Below, piece by piece: positions 45,612 through 55,239 of a stretch of 63,096 nt of DNA (position 1 is its first letter; each line of letters starts with the position of its first letter). Location: NCBI RefSeq assembly GCF_029937855.1, contig NZ_JAPYPC010000026.1, forward strand, positions 1 through 63,096, read 5' to 3'. The notes below the pieces were generated by a model that ran no database searches, was not told the DNA's origin, and was given only the letters and a program-made list of their open reading frames with translations. Origin of the DNA: Christiangramia sp. GTDB lineage: Bacteria; Bacteroidota; Bacteroidia; Flavobacteriales; Flavobacteriaceae. The position numbers were made by a program, and so were the translations under genes.

Positions 45612-48002
45612 TTAAAAGGTTCCTATAGGTGAACCATCAGGAATTTCTGGCACATTTAATTCCAGTTCAAATTCTCCGGGTTTCTCACGAAACATTTTGA
45701 TCTTTCTGTACATTTCTTTGGAAACAACATCATCCTTACCTCTTAACCAATTGGCCAAATTATCTATCTTTTCATTGGTTATTGCCCTGACTAATGGCGT
45801 GGATCTTTTGTGTATCGCTAAATTTAGAAGATGTTTAAAAACTACAAAATTGATGGTGTACTGAACTTCTGCTTCATAACTGTCCCCATTCCTTTTCTGT
45901 ATGGTTTCTGAAATTAATTCATCCAGTAAAAATTCAAGATCTGGTAAATTTTTATCCACTGCATTTTGCTGGAGCATTCTTTCTGCTCTTGCCGGATGAA
46001 GAAGGAAACTCAATGTCATTTCACTTGCCGTTGCAGGCGCTCCAAAAGCATCAAAAGCGACATCTGTATTACTTTTGAAGGACTCTCTGTCCCGGGAATA
46101 CCCATAGGCTCTTGGAGGAAATAACTTCAATTTTTCTTTTGGAATGGCAAGTTCTTCTGCTGATAAGGTTTTTAAAAGCGTTTTTAATGCTTCTTTCTGA
46201 AGTTTCTCCTCTACGTAGGTCACCACTTCATTATTTCCACCTTTCACCGCATATTCGTATTGAAGTCCGCCAATAAGCTTAACTGCTGCTTCCGTCTGGT
46301 ATCTATGAAAAAAGTATAAAGGCACAAAAACATCTTCCAGGACAGAGTAAGGTTCATTTTTCCTGATATTATCAATCGAAAAATTCTCAATAGCCTTCTT
46401 TCTGATTTTCAGGATATTTTCAAGTTCTTCATTTGCATGTTTTCCATTATCCCATAAATGTGCCAGGGCATTAGCTCCTCCAGCTGCGCGTGCATCAGAA
46501 TCTGTTATAAATATGAGTCCGTTATCACGAGCCTCTTCCAATATAGAATTAAGATATTCCTTTTCATCTCTGCTTTCAGGAATATCGCTATAGCTATACT
46601 TCGTGGTCACTTTATCCCAGGCCCCTATTCCTGTATCGTAAGCATTTCTAAAACTAATCTCTCCATTCTGTATCTCGAATTGAGGGTGAGGATAATCCAT
46701 TACTGAAGCCCGATCTGCCGTACTGGCGGCAAAATTATGGGCAAAACCAATGGTATGTCCTACTTCATGAGCCGAAAGCTGACGGATTCTTGCCAGCGCC
46801 AGTTCCATCATCGGGTCATGATTGGCATCACTGCTGGCAAAAGGTTTATTCATAAGAGCCTGGGCGATCATAAAATCCTGCCGAATTCTCAAACTTCCCA
46901 GACTTACATGCCCTTTAATAATTTCGCCGGTTCTGGGATCTACCACACTGGCCCCATAACTCCAGCCCCGGGTTGAACGATGTACCCATTGGATCACATT
47001 ATACCGAACGTCCAGAGGGTCTGCATCCTCTGGCAACATTTTTACCTGAAAAGCATTTTTATACCCTATAGCTTCAAAAGCCTGATCCCACCAGCTGGCA
47101 CCTTCCAGTAGTGCAGATCTCACCGGCTCTGGTGTTCCTGGATCTAAATAATAAATAATTGGTTCAACAGCTTCGCTTACATCTGCCTTAGGATCTTTCT
47201 TTTCTAAACGATGTCTAACCGCATATCGCTTTTTAATTGGCTCGTAGACCGGGGAAGCATAATCCATATAAGAGATAAAGATTGCTCCGCTCCTGGGATC
47301 AAACTCACGCTTTTCATAATTATCATCGGGTAATTTTACAAAGGAATGGTGTTGGGTTACACTAATATTTTTAGCATCTGGCACTACTGAATTTATCGTT
47401 CGGCCTTTGGGTTCTCCTTTAAAGGTCAATAAAGCTTCAAATTCCGTATTTTCGGGAAATGCTTTAGTTCGATCCAGGGAAAGGGCGCTTTTAGATTTAT
47501 CCAGCGTATAATTACCATACTCTCCTTTTTTTAATTTTTCTGCTACGCCATGAGCATCCTGCATTAAGAATGGCGTGAAATCTATAATGTATTTACCATC
47601 TTTTTCTTCCTTGATCTCAAAGCCGAAAATAACCGATTTGGCAAATGCTTCAGAAACACTTTGCTTTTCAGCCTGATTATCTGTGATCGCCCTAAAATTC
47701 TGATTTGGCTGAACCAATAAAAGCTTATTTCCAGCTTTCTGAAATTTCACCACGGCCTCTCCTCCAAGTTGTCCCCTATCCAGGCCAATATCGTTAGAAC
47801 CAACCCCTGTAGTTAAAAAATGAGTGTATAAAAATTCCTGGTTAAGATTATCTACTTCAAGATAAATCTCATCCTCCTTCTGGTTGTAGTGAAAATCAAA
47901 ATATCCTTCATATTTCTTTAAGCTATCTTTTTTTTCAAGGAATTGAGCCTTCATCATAAATGAAATACTGAAGACCAGAAGTATACAGGTGAAATTACGC
48001 AT
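45612..48002 (-). CDS. Zinc-dependent metalloprotease (DUF5117/DUF4953 type)
   Basis: A 796-residue exported protease of a family common in Bacteroidota. The signal peptide ends at about residue 19 (MKAQ). The zinc site HEVGHTIGFAH has the metzincin-like His-Glu-x2-His-x2-Gly-x2-His pattern, followed by SVMDYP as a Met-turn. The N-terminal half (LDRGQLGGEAVVKF, KFQKAGNKLLLVQPNQNF) is the DUF5117 region. Probably periplasmic or surface-located; the substrate is unknown. Partial repeat copy B lies ten bases past its stop codon. Confidence 0.85.
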   Translation of the reverse strand: MRNFTCILLVFSISFMMKAQFLEKKDSLKKYEGYFDFHYNQKEDEIYLEVDNLNQEFLYTHFLTTGVGSNDIGLDRGQLGGEAVVKFQKAGNKLLLVQPNQNFRAITDNQAEKQSVSEAFAKSVIFGFEIKEEKDGKYIIDFTPFLMQDAHGVAEKLKKGEYGNYTLDKSKSALSLDRTKAFPENTEFEALLTFKGEPKGRTINSVVPDAKNISVTQHHSFVKLPDDNYEKREFDPRSGAIFISYMDYASPVYEPIKKRYAVRHRLEKKDPKADVSEAVEPIIYYLDPGTPEPVRSALLEGASWWDQAFEAIGYKNAFQVKMLPEDADPLDVRYNVIQWVHRSTRGWSYGASVVDPRTGEIIKGHVSLGSLRIRQDFMIAQALMNKPFASSDANHDPMMELALARIRQLSAHEVGHTIGFAHNFAASTADRASVMDYPHPQFEIQNGEISFRNAYDTGIGAWDKVTTKYSYSDIPESRDEKEYLNSILEEARDNGLIFITDSDARAAGGANALAHLWDNGKHANEELENILKIRKKAIENFSIDNIRKNEPYSVLEDVFVPLYFFHRYQTEAAVKLIGGLQYEYAVKGGNNEVVTYVEEKLQKEALKTLLKTLSAEELAIPKEKLKLFPPRAYGYSRDRESFKSNTDVAFDAFGAPATASEMTLSFLLHPARAERMLQQNAVDKNLPDLEFLLDELISETIQKRNGDSYEAEVQYTINFVVFKHLLNLAIHKRSTPLVRAITNEKIDNLANWLRGKDDVVSKEMYRKIKMFREKPGEFELELNVPEIPDGSPIGTF

Positions 48003-48100
48003 AGAAGTAGTTTTAAATGTCGTCTAAAACTAAAAAATATTCGTTAAATACTTTCTGAAAACACCCCTAAATTCTATTTTTACACTAAATCAACCATTGA

Positions 48101-49199
48101 ATGATAACAATAGAGGATATTAAAGATCTCAAAGAGCGCCTGGTTGCGTTAAGGAGGTATCTTTGACATTGATGCCAAAAGGATCGAAATAACAAATATG
48201 GAGGAAAAGACCTTTGCTCCTGATTTCTGGAATGACCCTAAAAAGGCAGAACAGATCATGAAAGAGGTTAATTCTGAAAAAAGCTGGGTTGGCGATTATG
48301 AAAAAGCGGAAACCCTGGTAGATGATCTAGAGGTTATCTATGAATTTTACAAAGAAGACGAAGCTACTGCTGAGGATGTTCAGAATAGGTATGATAAAGC
48401 TTTAGACCTAATTGAAGACCTGGAGTTTAAAAACATGCTTTCTGAAGAAGGAGATAGTATGAGCGCTGTGCTTCAGATCACTGCCGGAGCCGGTGGAACC
48501 GAAAGTTGTGACTGGGCAGAAATGTTGATGAGGATGTATCTTATGTGGGCTGAAAAGCGAAAATTTAAGATACGTGAACTCAACTATCAGGCTGGTGATG
48601 TCGCAGGGATAAAAACAGTAACCCTGGAAATCGAGGGTGAATATGCTTTTGGGTGGCTAAAAGGTGAGAATGGTGTACATCGCCTGGTGCGAATTTCCCC
48701 ATTTGATTCCAATGCTAAAAGACATACCTCATTTGCTTCGGTTTATGTTTATCCGTTGGTAGATGACAGTATAGAAATAGATATCAATCCGTCAGATCTT
48801 AGCTGGGAAACCATGAGATCTTCCGGGGCTGGGGGACAAAATGTAAATAAGGTGGAAACCGCTGTAAGACTGCGCCACGCCCCTACTGGAATTGTTATTG
48901 AAAATTCAGAAACCAGGTCACAGCTTGAAAATAAGAATAAGGCCATGCAATTATTGAAGAGTCAGTTATTTGAAATTGAGCTTCAGAAAAGACAGGCTCA
49001 ACGCAGGGAAATAGAGGATTCTAAGATGAAGATTGAATGGGGATCACAGATACGTAATTATGTAATGCATCCTTATAAACTGGTGAAAGACGTAAGAACA
49101 GCTGAAGAAACTGGGAATGTAGATGATGTTATGAACGGCGATATCGATGCCTTTCTGAAATCTTTTCTAATGATGATGGGACAAAAGAACGAGGACTAA
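48101..49199 (+). CDS. prfB: Peptide chain release factor 2, with programmed +1 frameshift
   Basis: Recognises UGA and UAA stop codons and triggers peptide release. The gene starts at ATG 48101, reads 21 codons to CTT at 48161, then meets an in-frame TGA at 48164. A +1 slip at CTT-TGA-C continues at GAC 48165 to the stop at 49199, giving 365 residues, the standard RF2 length. The SPF stop-codon motif ([11 protein letters not shown]) and the GGQ loop ([14 protein letters not shown]) are intact. An ORF caller would start it wrongly at ATG 48198. Expression should be autoregulated: low RF2 favours the frameshift. Confidence 0.96.
48152..48167 (+). promoter_or_regulatory. RF2 autoregulatory frameshift site
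   Basis: AGGAGG at 48152-48157, a three-base spacer TAT, then CTT TGA C. This is the classical arrangement in which the internal SD sequence pairs with 16S rRNA and pushes the ribosome forward by one base at the UGA. Confidence 0.95.
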
Positions 49200-49261
49200 T
49201 AAATTTTTATCTCAGTTTTTAAAAACTGATTTAATTGATTATTTTAAAGAAAAAGAATCGA

Positions 49262-49603
49262 ATGTTAAAGATCTATCACAACGCGAGATGTAAAAAATCC
49301 AGGGAAGGATTAGAGATTTTAAATAATTCTGAAAAGGAATTTGAAGTAAAGGAATATTTAAAAGAACCTCTGGATGAGAATGAATTGGAAAAGCTGATCA
49401 AAAAATTAAAGATCACTCCAATACAACTGGTTCGAAAAAATGAAAAGATCTGGAAAGAAGAATATAAGAACAGGGATTTAAGTGATCGTGAAATTATAAC
49501 AGCCATGGTTAAAAATCCTAAACTTATAGAAAGGCCTGTAGTGGAGAGCGATAAAGAAGCTGTAGTTGGCAGGCCGCCTTCAGATATTGAAAAATTGCTT
49601 TAA
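49262..49603 (+). CDS. ArsC/Spx-family thioredoxin-fold protein (arsenate reductase-like)
   Basis: A 113-residue protein of the glutaredoxin-linked ArsC family. YHNARCKKSREGL holds the catalytic Cys with the family pattern His-x3-Cys-x3-Arg, and RPVVESDKEAVVGRPP supplies the conserved Arg-Pro. Because no ars operon is nearby and flavobacteria often carry several such proteins, true arsenate reduction is uncertain. The start is ATG 49262. The next small gene begins ten bases after its stop. Confidence 0.85.
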   Translation: MLKIYHNARCKKSREGLEILNNSEKEFEVKEYLKEPLDENELEKLIKKLKITPIQLVRKNEKIWKEEYKNRDLSDREIITAMVKNPKLIERPVVESDKEAVVGRPPSDIEKLL

Positions 49604-49613
49604 AAGAAAAACA

Positions 49614-49982
49614 ATGAAACTTCAACACAGAATTGCATTGATTAGTGTCGCAACCGCTGCAGTGGCAGGTTTCGTCTATTCACAAATATATATCCACGAA
49701 AAGAACCGCAAGGAAATTAGGGATGTGGCTACAGAGCTTGCGCTTACGTGGAAAGAACAACTTGATCTTAGTGTTCAGCAAACCGAACTCCTGGAAGATA
49801 CCATAATCGAGTATACTATTAAAAAGAACGAGATCATCAATTCAAGTCTGGGGAGCAATCAACAGATTAATAAGCTTAGAACTATTCAGAAGAATGAGCA
49901 TAAAACCCTTCAAAAGTTTCTGAACGAAGATCAGTTTGAAAATTATATATTTTTGAATAAACAGATCACTCGAAAATCTTAG
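49614..49982 (+). CDS. Small membrane-anchored helical protein
   Basis: A 122-residue protein with one N-terminal hydrophobic segment (about residues 7-23) and a long helical, charged domain (ATELALTWKEQLDLSVQQTE through KTLQKFLNEDQFENYIFL). The layout resembles small periplasmic LTXXQ/Spy-like proteins that pair a QxxxL-type repeat with a helical hairpin, but the signature is not clear enough to assign. ATG 49614 is chosen because the earlier frame overlaps the ArsC-like gene. Probably co-transcribed with it. Confidence 0.65.
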   Translation: MKLQHRIALISVATAAVAGFVYSQIYIHEKNRKEIRDVATELALTWKEQLDLSVQQTELLEDTIIEYTIKKNEIINSSLGSNQQINKLRTIQKNEHKTLQKFLNEDQFENYIFLNKQITRKS

Positions 49983-50094
49983 TTTTAAGATAATTAGGCT
50001 TGTTTTTCTTATACTTCTAGTTGCATTAACACAAAATTAACCGTTGTGGATTAAACTATTTTAATTCTGATGGGTCATAGAAAAAAAATTAATA

Positions 50095-52635
50095 ATGACC
50101 ATCCGAAAGATCTATTCCCTTAGTTTAATTCTAAGTTTACTCAGTATTTTTGCTTTTAATGTTTTTGCCCAGGCACCTGCCGATGTTGTAAAGTATACTA
50201 TCACAGGTAAAGTGATAGATAATGAGTTGGAAGTTCCGCTAGAATATGCAACTATTTCTGTTCAGGATGTTAATGGCCCTTCAAATATTAATGGAGGTGT
50301 TACCAATGCCAATGGTGAATTTTCAGTAGAAGTTGAAGAAGGGACCTATAATATCCTGGTAGAATTTATTTCCTACGAAACAAAAGAGTTCAATAGCAGG
50401 CAAATCAATAAAGATTTGAATCTGGGCACCATAAAATTAGGCCTGGGTTCTGAAAATCTTGATGAAGTTGTGGTAAGGGCTGAGACTACACAGGTTGATA
50501 TCAGGCTTGATAAAAAGATCTATAATATAGGTAAAGATTTGACCACAGCGGGAGGAACCGTTAGTGATGCATTAAATAATGTTCCATCGATTTCTGTTGA
50601 TATAGAAGGAGGGATTAGCTTAAGAGGAAATGAAAATGTTAGGATCCTTATCAACGGCAAACCTTCCGCGATGGCGGGATTTGGAAATACAGATGTACTA
50701 AGTCAGTTACCTGCAGAAGCTATAGAAAGAGTTGAAGTGATCACCTCTCCTTCCGCCCGTTATGATGCAGAAGGAACTGCGGGGATCATCAACATTATCC
50801 TTAGAAAAAAAGAAACACTTGGCTTTAATGGTTCAGTAACTGTAAATGGTGGAATCCCTGAAAATGCCAGTATTTCTACCAATCTGAATTACCGTACCGA
50901 TAAATACAACCTTTTTACCACCACCGGGTACAGATATTCTGAATCTCCCGGCTATGCTTTCTTTGATACTCGTTATTTTGATCCAAGAGCCGATGTCCTA
51001 CTGGATAGTATCTCTTATGATAGAAATATAGAAGATAGGGATTACGATAGGATTAACCGTGGTTTTAATACCAATGTGGGAATGGAATACTATCTTTCAG
51101 ATATGTCATCTATTACCGGAGCTATTTTTTACAGGTTGGGAGACGACCGTGATGTGACCAATAACCTCAATGATTATCTATTAGGAAATACGGAATTACT
51201 GGGAACCAATAGAATGGAAGTTGAAAATGAAGAAGATCAAAGCTACCAGCTCTCCCTAAATTATATAAAAAAGTTTGATAATAAGGGGCATCAATTAACG
51301 GCAGATTTTCAATTCGAGAACGACAGTGAAACTCAGGATGCTTTTATAGAAGAAATTACCACCTATAATAATACGGATAATAATGATATTGATATCCCTT
51401 CAGAATCCACGATTACTAAAGAGGATCAAAAAGAATATCTTATCCAGGCCGATTACGTATTGCCTATTGGAGAAGAGTCTCAATTTGAAGCAGGTTACCG
51501 TGGTAATTTTGAGAATGAGGTAACAGATTATAAACTTTTTCAGCAAAACGATCAGGATGAATTTGTTATAAATGAAAGTCAGACTAATATTTTTGATTAT
51601 TCTGAAAATGTCCAGGCGCTTTATACTCAATACGGAACTAAGTTTGGGGATTTCAGCTTTCTTCTTGGTTTAAGATTAGAAAACACTAATTTAAAAGGTA
51701 AGATAGATTCAGAATTAACAGAAGCCGAATTACAGGAGGAATTTTCTTTTCCCATAGATACCGACTTTGACAATAACTATCTTGGTTTATTTCCTACAGT
51801 AAATCTTATTTATGAACTCGGTGAAGATGAAAATATTACCCTGGGCTATAACAGACGTATCAACAGGCCACGAGGATGGTATATTAATCCATTTCCATCG
51901 AGGAGCAGCCGTAATAATATTTTTCAGGGAAATCCGAACCTTAATCCGGCCTTTTCAAATGCCTTTGATCTGGGATATTTAAAAAAATGGGAGAAATTAA
52001 CCTTTACTTCTTCGGTTTATTACCAGAGAGAAACTGATGCTTTTCAAAGGGTTCAGGAAGAAGTTTTTATTAGTGGACCTTCCGGCCAGCAGATAGAAGT
52101 GATTAGAAGTATCCCTTTTAACCTGGCCACTAACGATAGAATGGGTGGAGAAGTTGGTTTCCTGTATAATCCCGCAGACTGGCTTAGGCTTAATGGTAGT
52201 GTAAATATGTTTCGTTTTAAGCTAGATGGAGAATTTAATGGAACCGATTATAGTCAGGATAATTCAAGCTGGTTTGGTAGGTTCAGTTCCAAAGTAACTT
52301 TACCCTTGAAAATTGACTGGCAAACGAACTTATTTTACAGAGGTCCCTCGGAAGAAATACAGGGAACCCAGGAGGGTATTTTAAATGTAGACCTCGCTTT
52401 TAGTAAGGAAATTTTAAATGAAAAAGCAACGCTATCATTGAACGTCAGGGATATTTTTAACGGTAGGAAGAGGACCAGTTTCACCACTACAGAATTCTTT
52501 GAACAGGATAGTGAATTTCAATGGAGACAAGGGCAATCTGTAAATGTATCTTTTATCTATAGATTCAACCAGCAGAAGCAGAGACAAAATAGAAGAGAAA
52601 ACGGGAATGAAGATTTTGATGAAGGTGAATTCTAA
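50095..52635 (+). CDS. TonB-receptor-like outer membrane beta-barrel protein
   Basis: An 846-residue protein: signal peptide 1-25 (ending VFAQ), CarboxypepD_reg-like beta domain ~35-118 (ITGKVIDNELEVPLEYATIS), plug domain ~130-230 with LPAEAIERVEVITSPSARYDAEGTAGIINIIL, and an outer membrane barrel of the OMP_b-brl_3 type, ending in NVSFIYRF plus a short charged tail. It lacks a SusD partner and a His-rich loop; the substrate is unknown. A strong terminator follows. Confidence 0.85.
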   Translation: MTIRKIYSLSLILSLLSIFAFNVFAQAPADVVKYTITGKVIDNELEVPLEYATISVQDVNGPSNINGGVTNANGEFSVEVEEGTYNILVEFISYETKEFNSRQINKDLNLGTIKLGLGSENLDEVVVRAETTQVDIRLDKKIYNIGKDLTTAGGTVSDALNNVPSISVDIEGGISLRGNENVRILINGKPSAMAGFGNTDVLSQLPAEAIERVEVITSPSARYDAEGTAGIINIILRKKETLGFNGSVTVNGGIPENASISTNLNYRTDKYNLFTTTGYRYSESPGYAFFDTRYFDPRADVLLDSISYDRNIEDRDYDRINRGFNTNVGMEYYLSDMSSITGAIFYRLGDDRDVTNNLNDYLLGNTELLGTNRMEVENEEDQSYQLSLNYIKKFDNKGHQLTADFQFENDSETQDAFIEEITTYNNTDNNDIDIPSESTITKEDQKEYLIQADYVLPIGEESQFEAGYRGNFENEVTDYKLFQQNDQDEFVINESQTNIFDYSENVQALYTQYGTKFGDFSFLLGLRLENTNLKGKIDSELTEAELQEEFSFPIDTDFDNNYLGLFPTVNLIYELGEDENITLGYNRRINRPRGWYINPFPSRSSRNNIFQGNPNLNPAFSNAFDLGYLKKWEKLTFTSSVYYQRETDAFQRVQEEVFISGPSGQQIEVIRSIPFNLATNDRMGGEVGFLYNPADWLRLNGSVNMFRFKLDGEFNGTDYSQDNSSWFGRFSSKVTLPLKIDWQTNLFYRGPSEEIQGTQEGILNVDLAFSKEILNEKATLSLNVRDIFNGRKRTSFTTTEFFEQDSEFQWRQGQSVNVSFIYRFNQQKQRQNRRENGNEDFDEGEF

Positions 52636-52653
52636 TTTTAGATTTCGAGGTAT

Positions 52654-52685
52654 AAAAAAAGGGACTAAAAATAGTCCCTTTTTTT
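52654..52685. terminator. Bidirectional terminator
   Basis: GGGACTA and TAGTCCC form the core of a stem around AAAA, extended by A- and T-runs on both sides. It serves the barrel gene on the plus strand and overlaps the stop codon of the small minus-strand gene. Confidence 0.85.
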
Positions 52686-52860
52686 ATGCTTTTTCCGCTT
52701 TAGCTTTTTTTCGAGCTTCGCGTTTTTCTTTAATCAACTCTCCAACAGACCCTCCTATCCAATAGGGTAGAAACGCCATTAAAAAGATCATAAGCCAGAA
52801 ACCCATCGTTAAAATTGCCAGAAAAGCTAAGAAACCAAGGTATTGATCGAATTCGAACAT
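52684..52860 (-). CDS. 58-residue membrane protein
   Basis: A short gene read from ATG at 52860 to TAA at 52684. The protein begins MFEFDQYLGFLAFLAILTMG, continues with a hydrophobic stretch to about residue 38 (FWLMIFLMAFLPYWIGGSVG) and ends in a strongly basic helix of Lys, Arg, Glu and Ala. The layout, one or two membrane segments followed by a cytoplasmic basic tail, and the clean reading frame support a real gene. It resembles small conserved flavobacterial membrane proteins, but no function is known. Confidence 0.72.
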   Translation of the reverse strand: MFEFDQYLGFLAFLAILTMGFWLMIFLMAFLPYWIGGSVGELIKEKREARKKAKAEKA

Positions 52861-52984
52861 AACAGTCTAAGTTTGATTTGAATCACGTCAAAGATATGAA
52901 GTCTACCCGGCTTATCACAAAAAAACTCTTAGTTTTTTAACTTTTAATTAATGCTGAAAATCTTCTGATACTAGTTTTAGCTAC

Positions 52985-53498
52985 TTAGGGAACACGTTTA
53001 AGCTTAAATTCCCCATCTATAATACCAAAAATTCCATCCAATCCATTGCTAAGCTCTTTACACGAAATTTTACCTTCAATTAGATCATCTTCGTTCTTTG
53101 TTATTTCAATAAAATTTGAAGTAAGATTTAATGCTGCCCGGGGAGCAATAACCCACTGTTCCGAATTTAAAGCCTTTTCATACCTGATCCAACTATTATT
53201 ATATAGCTTATCTCCAAAGAAATACTTTCCGGGACCCTGGAAGTTTTCTACTAAAAATTCCATAGTATCACCATCGGTTGAAATTGCTCTTACATAAATT
53301 CAAAATTCCCTCAGGTCCAATTTCCCTGGTAAATTTTAGGGAAGCTACCTTATTGTCTGAATTGAATTCCAATCCATTTACATTCGCTATCAGATATTGA
53401 TCTGATATTTCTGAATCATCATCATTAGTGCTACAACTTAAAATTGAAATAGCCAGCACTAATGAAAAAAAGTAATAGAAATAGTGCTTTTTCATCAT
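52985..53498 (-). pseudogene. Frameshifted lipoprotein gene (DUF6252-like)
   Basis: Two frames together make one protein. The 5' part (53498 down to 53268) has a signal peptide with lipobox ILSC, then IANVNGLEFNSDNKVASLKF. It stops soon after GPEGILNL. The 3' part continues in another frame as VRAISTDGDTMEFLVENFQG and reads to 52985, ending GIIDGEFKLKRVP. Joined, this is a ~170-residue protein of the DUF6252-type layout common in flavobacteria. A single missing base near 53300-53310 would explain it. It may be a true mutation or a sequencing error. Confidence 0.75.
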
Positions 53499-53752
53499 GA
53501 GATATATTTAATTATAACTTCCTTAAAATTAACCCTATTATAAGTTTTACAAAAGGGGAATAACCCCCTATTTTCTATTTAATTTACTGAAAATGTGATA
53601 TTTACATTATATTAAATCAAACCTTTTCATTCTCTCTAAAACAATTCAGATAGTTTTTTAGACCATATTTCTGAGGGTTTTCCAATTTCCTTTTATAAAA
53701 TATACCTGTCTAATTTTAAAGTTTTTTTAGTTTAAAGAAATCTCGTAAAGCT

Positions 53753-53760
53753 TAACTTTG
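53753..53760 (+). promoter_or_regulatory. -7 promoter element of fumC
   Basis: TAACTTTG followed by CGC fits TAnnTTTG. It lies 25 bases before the fumC ATG. The 250 bases upstream are AT-rich and hold nothing else I can name. Confidence 0.55.
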
Positions 53761-53784
53761 CGCGACAACCAATTTTTTTCATTT

Positions 53785-55176
53785 ATGGATTATAGAATAG
53801 AGAAAGATACCATGGGGGACGTAAAAGTTCCTTCAGATAAATTATGGGGAGCCCAAACTGAACGTTCCAGAAACAATTTTAAGATTGGTGCGGCCTCTTC
53901 CATGCCCTTGGATATTATATATGGATTTGCCTATCTAAAAAAGGCGGCTGCTTACACTAACTGCGAACTTGGTGTCTTACCGGTAGACAAAAGAGATCTT
54001 ATCGCTAAAGTTTGTGACGAAATTTTGGAAGGTAAGCACGACGATCAGTTTCCGCTGGTGATCTGGCAAACCGGAAGTGGTACTCAAAGCAATATGAATG
54101 TGAATGAGGTTATTGCGAACAGGGCACACCAAATTGCAGGAAAAACGATTGGAGAAGGTGAAAAAACACTTCAGCCTAACGATGATGTTAATAAATCCCA
54201 ATCTTCGAATGATACCTTCCCTACCGGAATGCATATTGCAGCTTATAAAAAGATTACTAAAGTTACCCTTCCCGGACTTCGTAAACTGAGAGATACTCTC
54301 AAGAAAAAATCAGACGAATTTAAAAATACTGTAAAAATCGGCCGTACCCATTTTATGGATGCCACTCCCCTAACCTTAGGTCAGGAATTTAGCGGGTATG
54401 TAGCCCAACTTGATTTTGGAATTAGAGCCTTAGAAAATACTTTGCCTCACCTTGCTGAGCTTGCTCTAGGAGGAACAGCGGTAGGCACCGGTCTTAATAC
54501 TCCAAAAGGATATTCAAAAAGGGTTGCAGAATTTATCGCTAAATTCACGGATATGCCGCTCGTTTCTGCAGGTAATAAATTTGAAGCTCTGGCTGCCCAT
54601 GATGCTTTTGTAGAAACACACGGAGCATTAAAGCAACTGGCAGTTTCCCTGAACAAGATTGGAAACGATATAAGAATGCTTGCCTCAGGACCTCGAAGTG
54701 GAATTGGTGAAATCAATATTCCGGCAAACGAACCAGGATCATCCATCATGCCCGGTAAAGTAAATCCAACGCAATGTGAAGCATTAACCATGGTTTGTGC
54801 CCAGGTTATGGGAAATGATACTACCATAAGCGTTGGAGGAATGCAAGGCCAATTTGAGCTAAATGTATTCAAGCCCGTAATGGCAAATGCTTTACTGCAG
54901 AGCGCTCAATTACTGGGAGATGCCTGTCTATCTTTTGAAGAACACTGTGCAAGAGGAATTGAAGCCAATAATAAAAGAATTCAGGAGCATCTTAATAATT
55001 CACTGATGCTGGTAACGGCCTTAAACACGAAAATTGGCTATTATAAAGCAGCTGAAATTGCAAATACTGCGCATGAAAATGGCACTACTCTAAAAGAAGA
55101 AGCTGTAAACCTTGGTTATGTCACCGAAGAGCAGTTTGACGAATGGGTAGACCCAAAAGATATGGTTGGAAATTAA
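53785..55176 (+). CDS. fumC: Class II fumarate hydratase
   Basis: Interconverts fumarate and malate in the TCA cycle without an iron-sulfur cluster. 463 residues, standard length for the homotetrameric type. The family signature [29 protein letters not shown] and [10 protein letters not shown] are present, with the catalytic Ser in the GSSIMPGK loop and the His in the [16 protein letters not shown] regions. ATG 53785 is used; the frame upstream of it is promoter DNA. A strong terminator follows. Confidence 0.96.
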   Translation: MDYRIEKDTMGDVKVPSDKLWGAQTERSRNNFKIGAASSMPLDIIYGFAYLKKAAAYTNCELGVLPVDKRDLIAKVCDEILEGKHDDQFPLVIWQTGSGTQSNMNVNEVIANRAHQIAGKTIGEGEKTLQPNDDVNKSQSSNDTFPTGMHIAAYKKITKVTLPGLRKLRDTLKKKSDEFKNTVKIGRTHFMDATPLTLGQEFSGYVAQLDFGIRALENTLPHLAELALGGTAVGTGLNTPKGYSKRVAEFIAKFTDMPLVSAGNKFEALAAHDAFVETHGALKQLAVSLNKIGNDIRMLASGPRSGIGEINIPANEPGSSIMPGKVNPTQCEALTMVCAQVMGNDTTISVGGMQGQFELNVFKPVMANALLQSAQLLGDACLSFEEHCARGIEANNKRIQEHLNNSLMLVTALNTKIGYYKAAEIANTAHENGTTLKEEAVNLGYVTEEQFDEWVDPKDMVGN

Positions 55177-55201
55177 AATATATTCCAAATTCTATTATAT
55201 T

Positions 55202-55228
55202 AAAAAAGCCCCGTTCGGGGCTTTTTTT
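55202..55228. terminator. Bidirectional terminator between fumC and the ResB-CcsA gene
   Basis: AAAAAAGCCCC and GGGGCTTTTTT pair as an 11-bp stem around GTTC, with T-runs on both strands. Confidence 0.88.
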
Positions 55229-55239
55229 AATATATTCTT

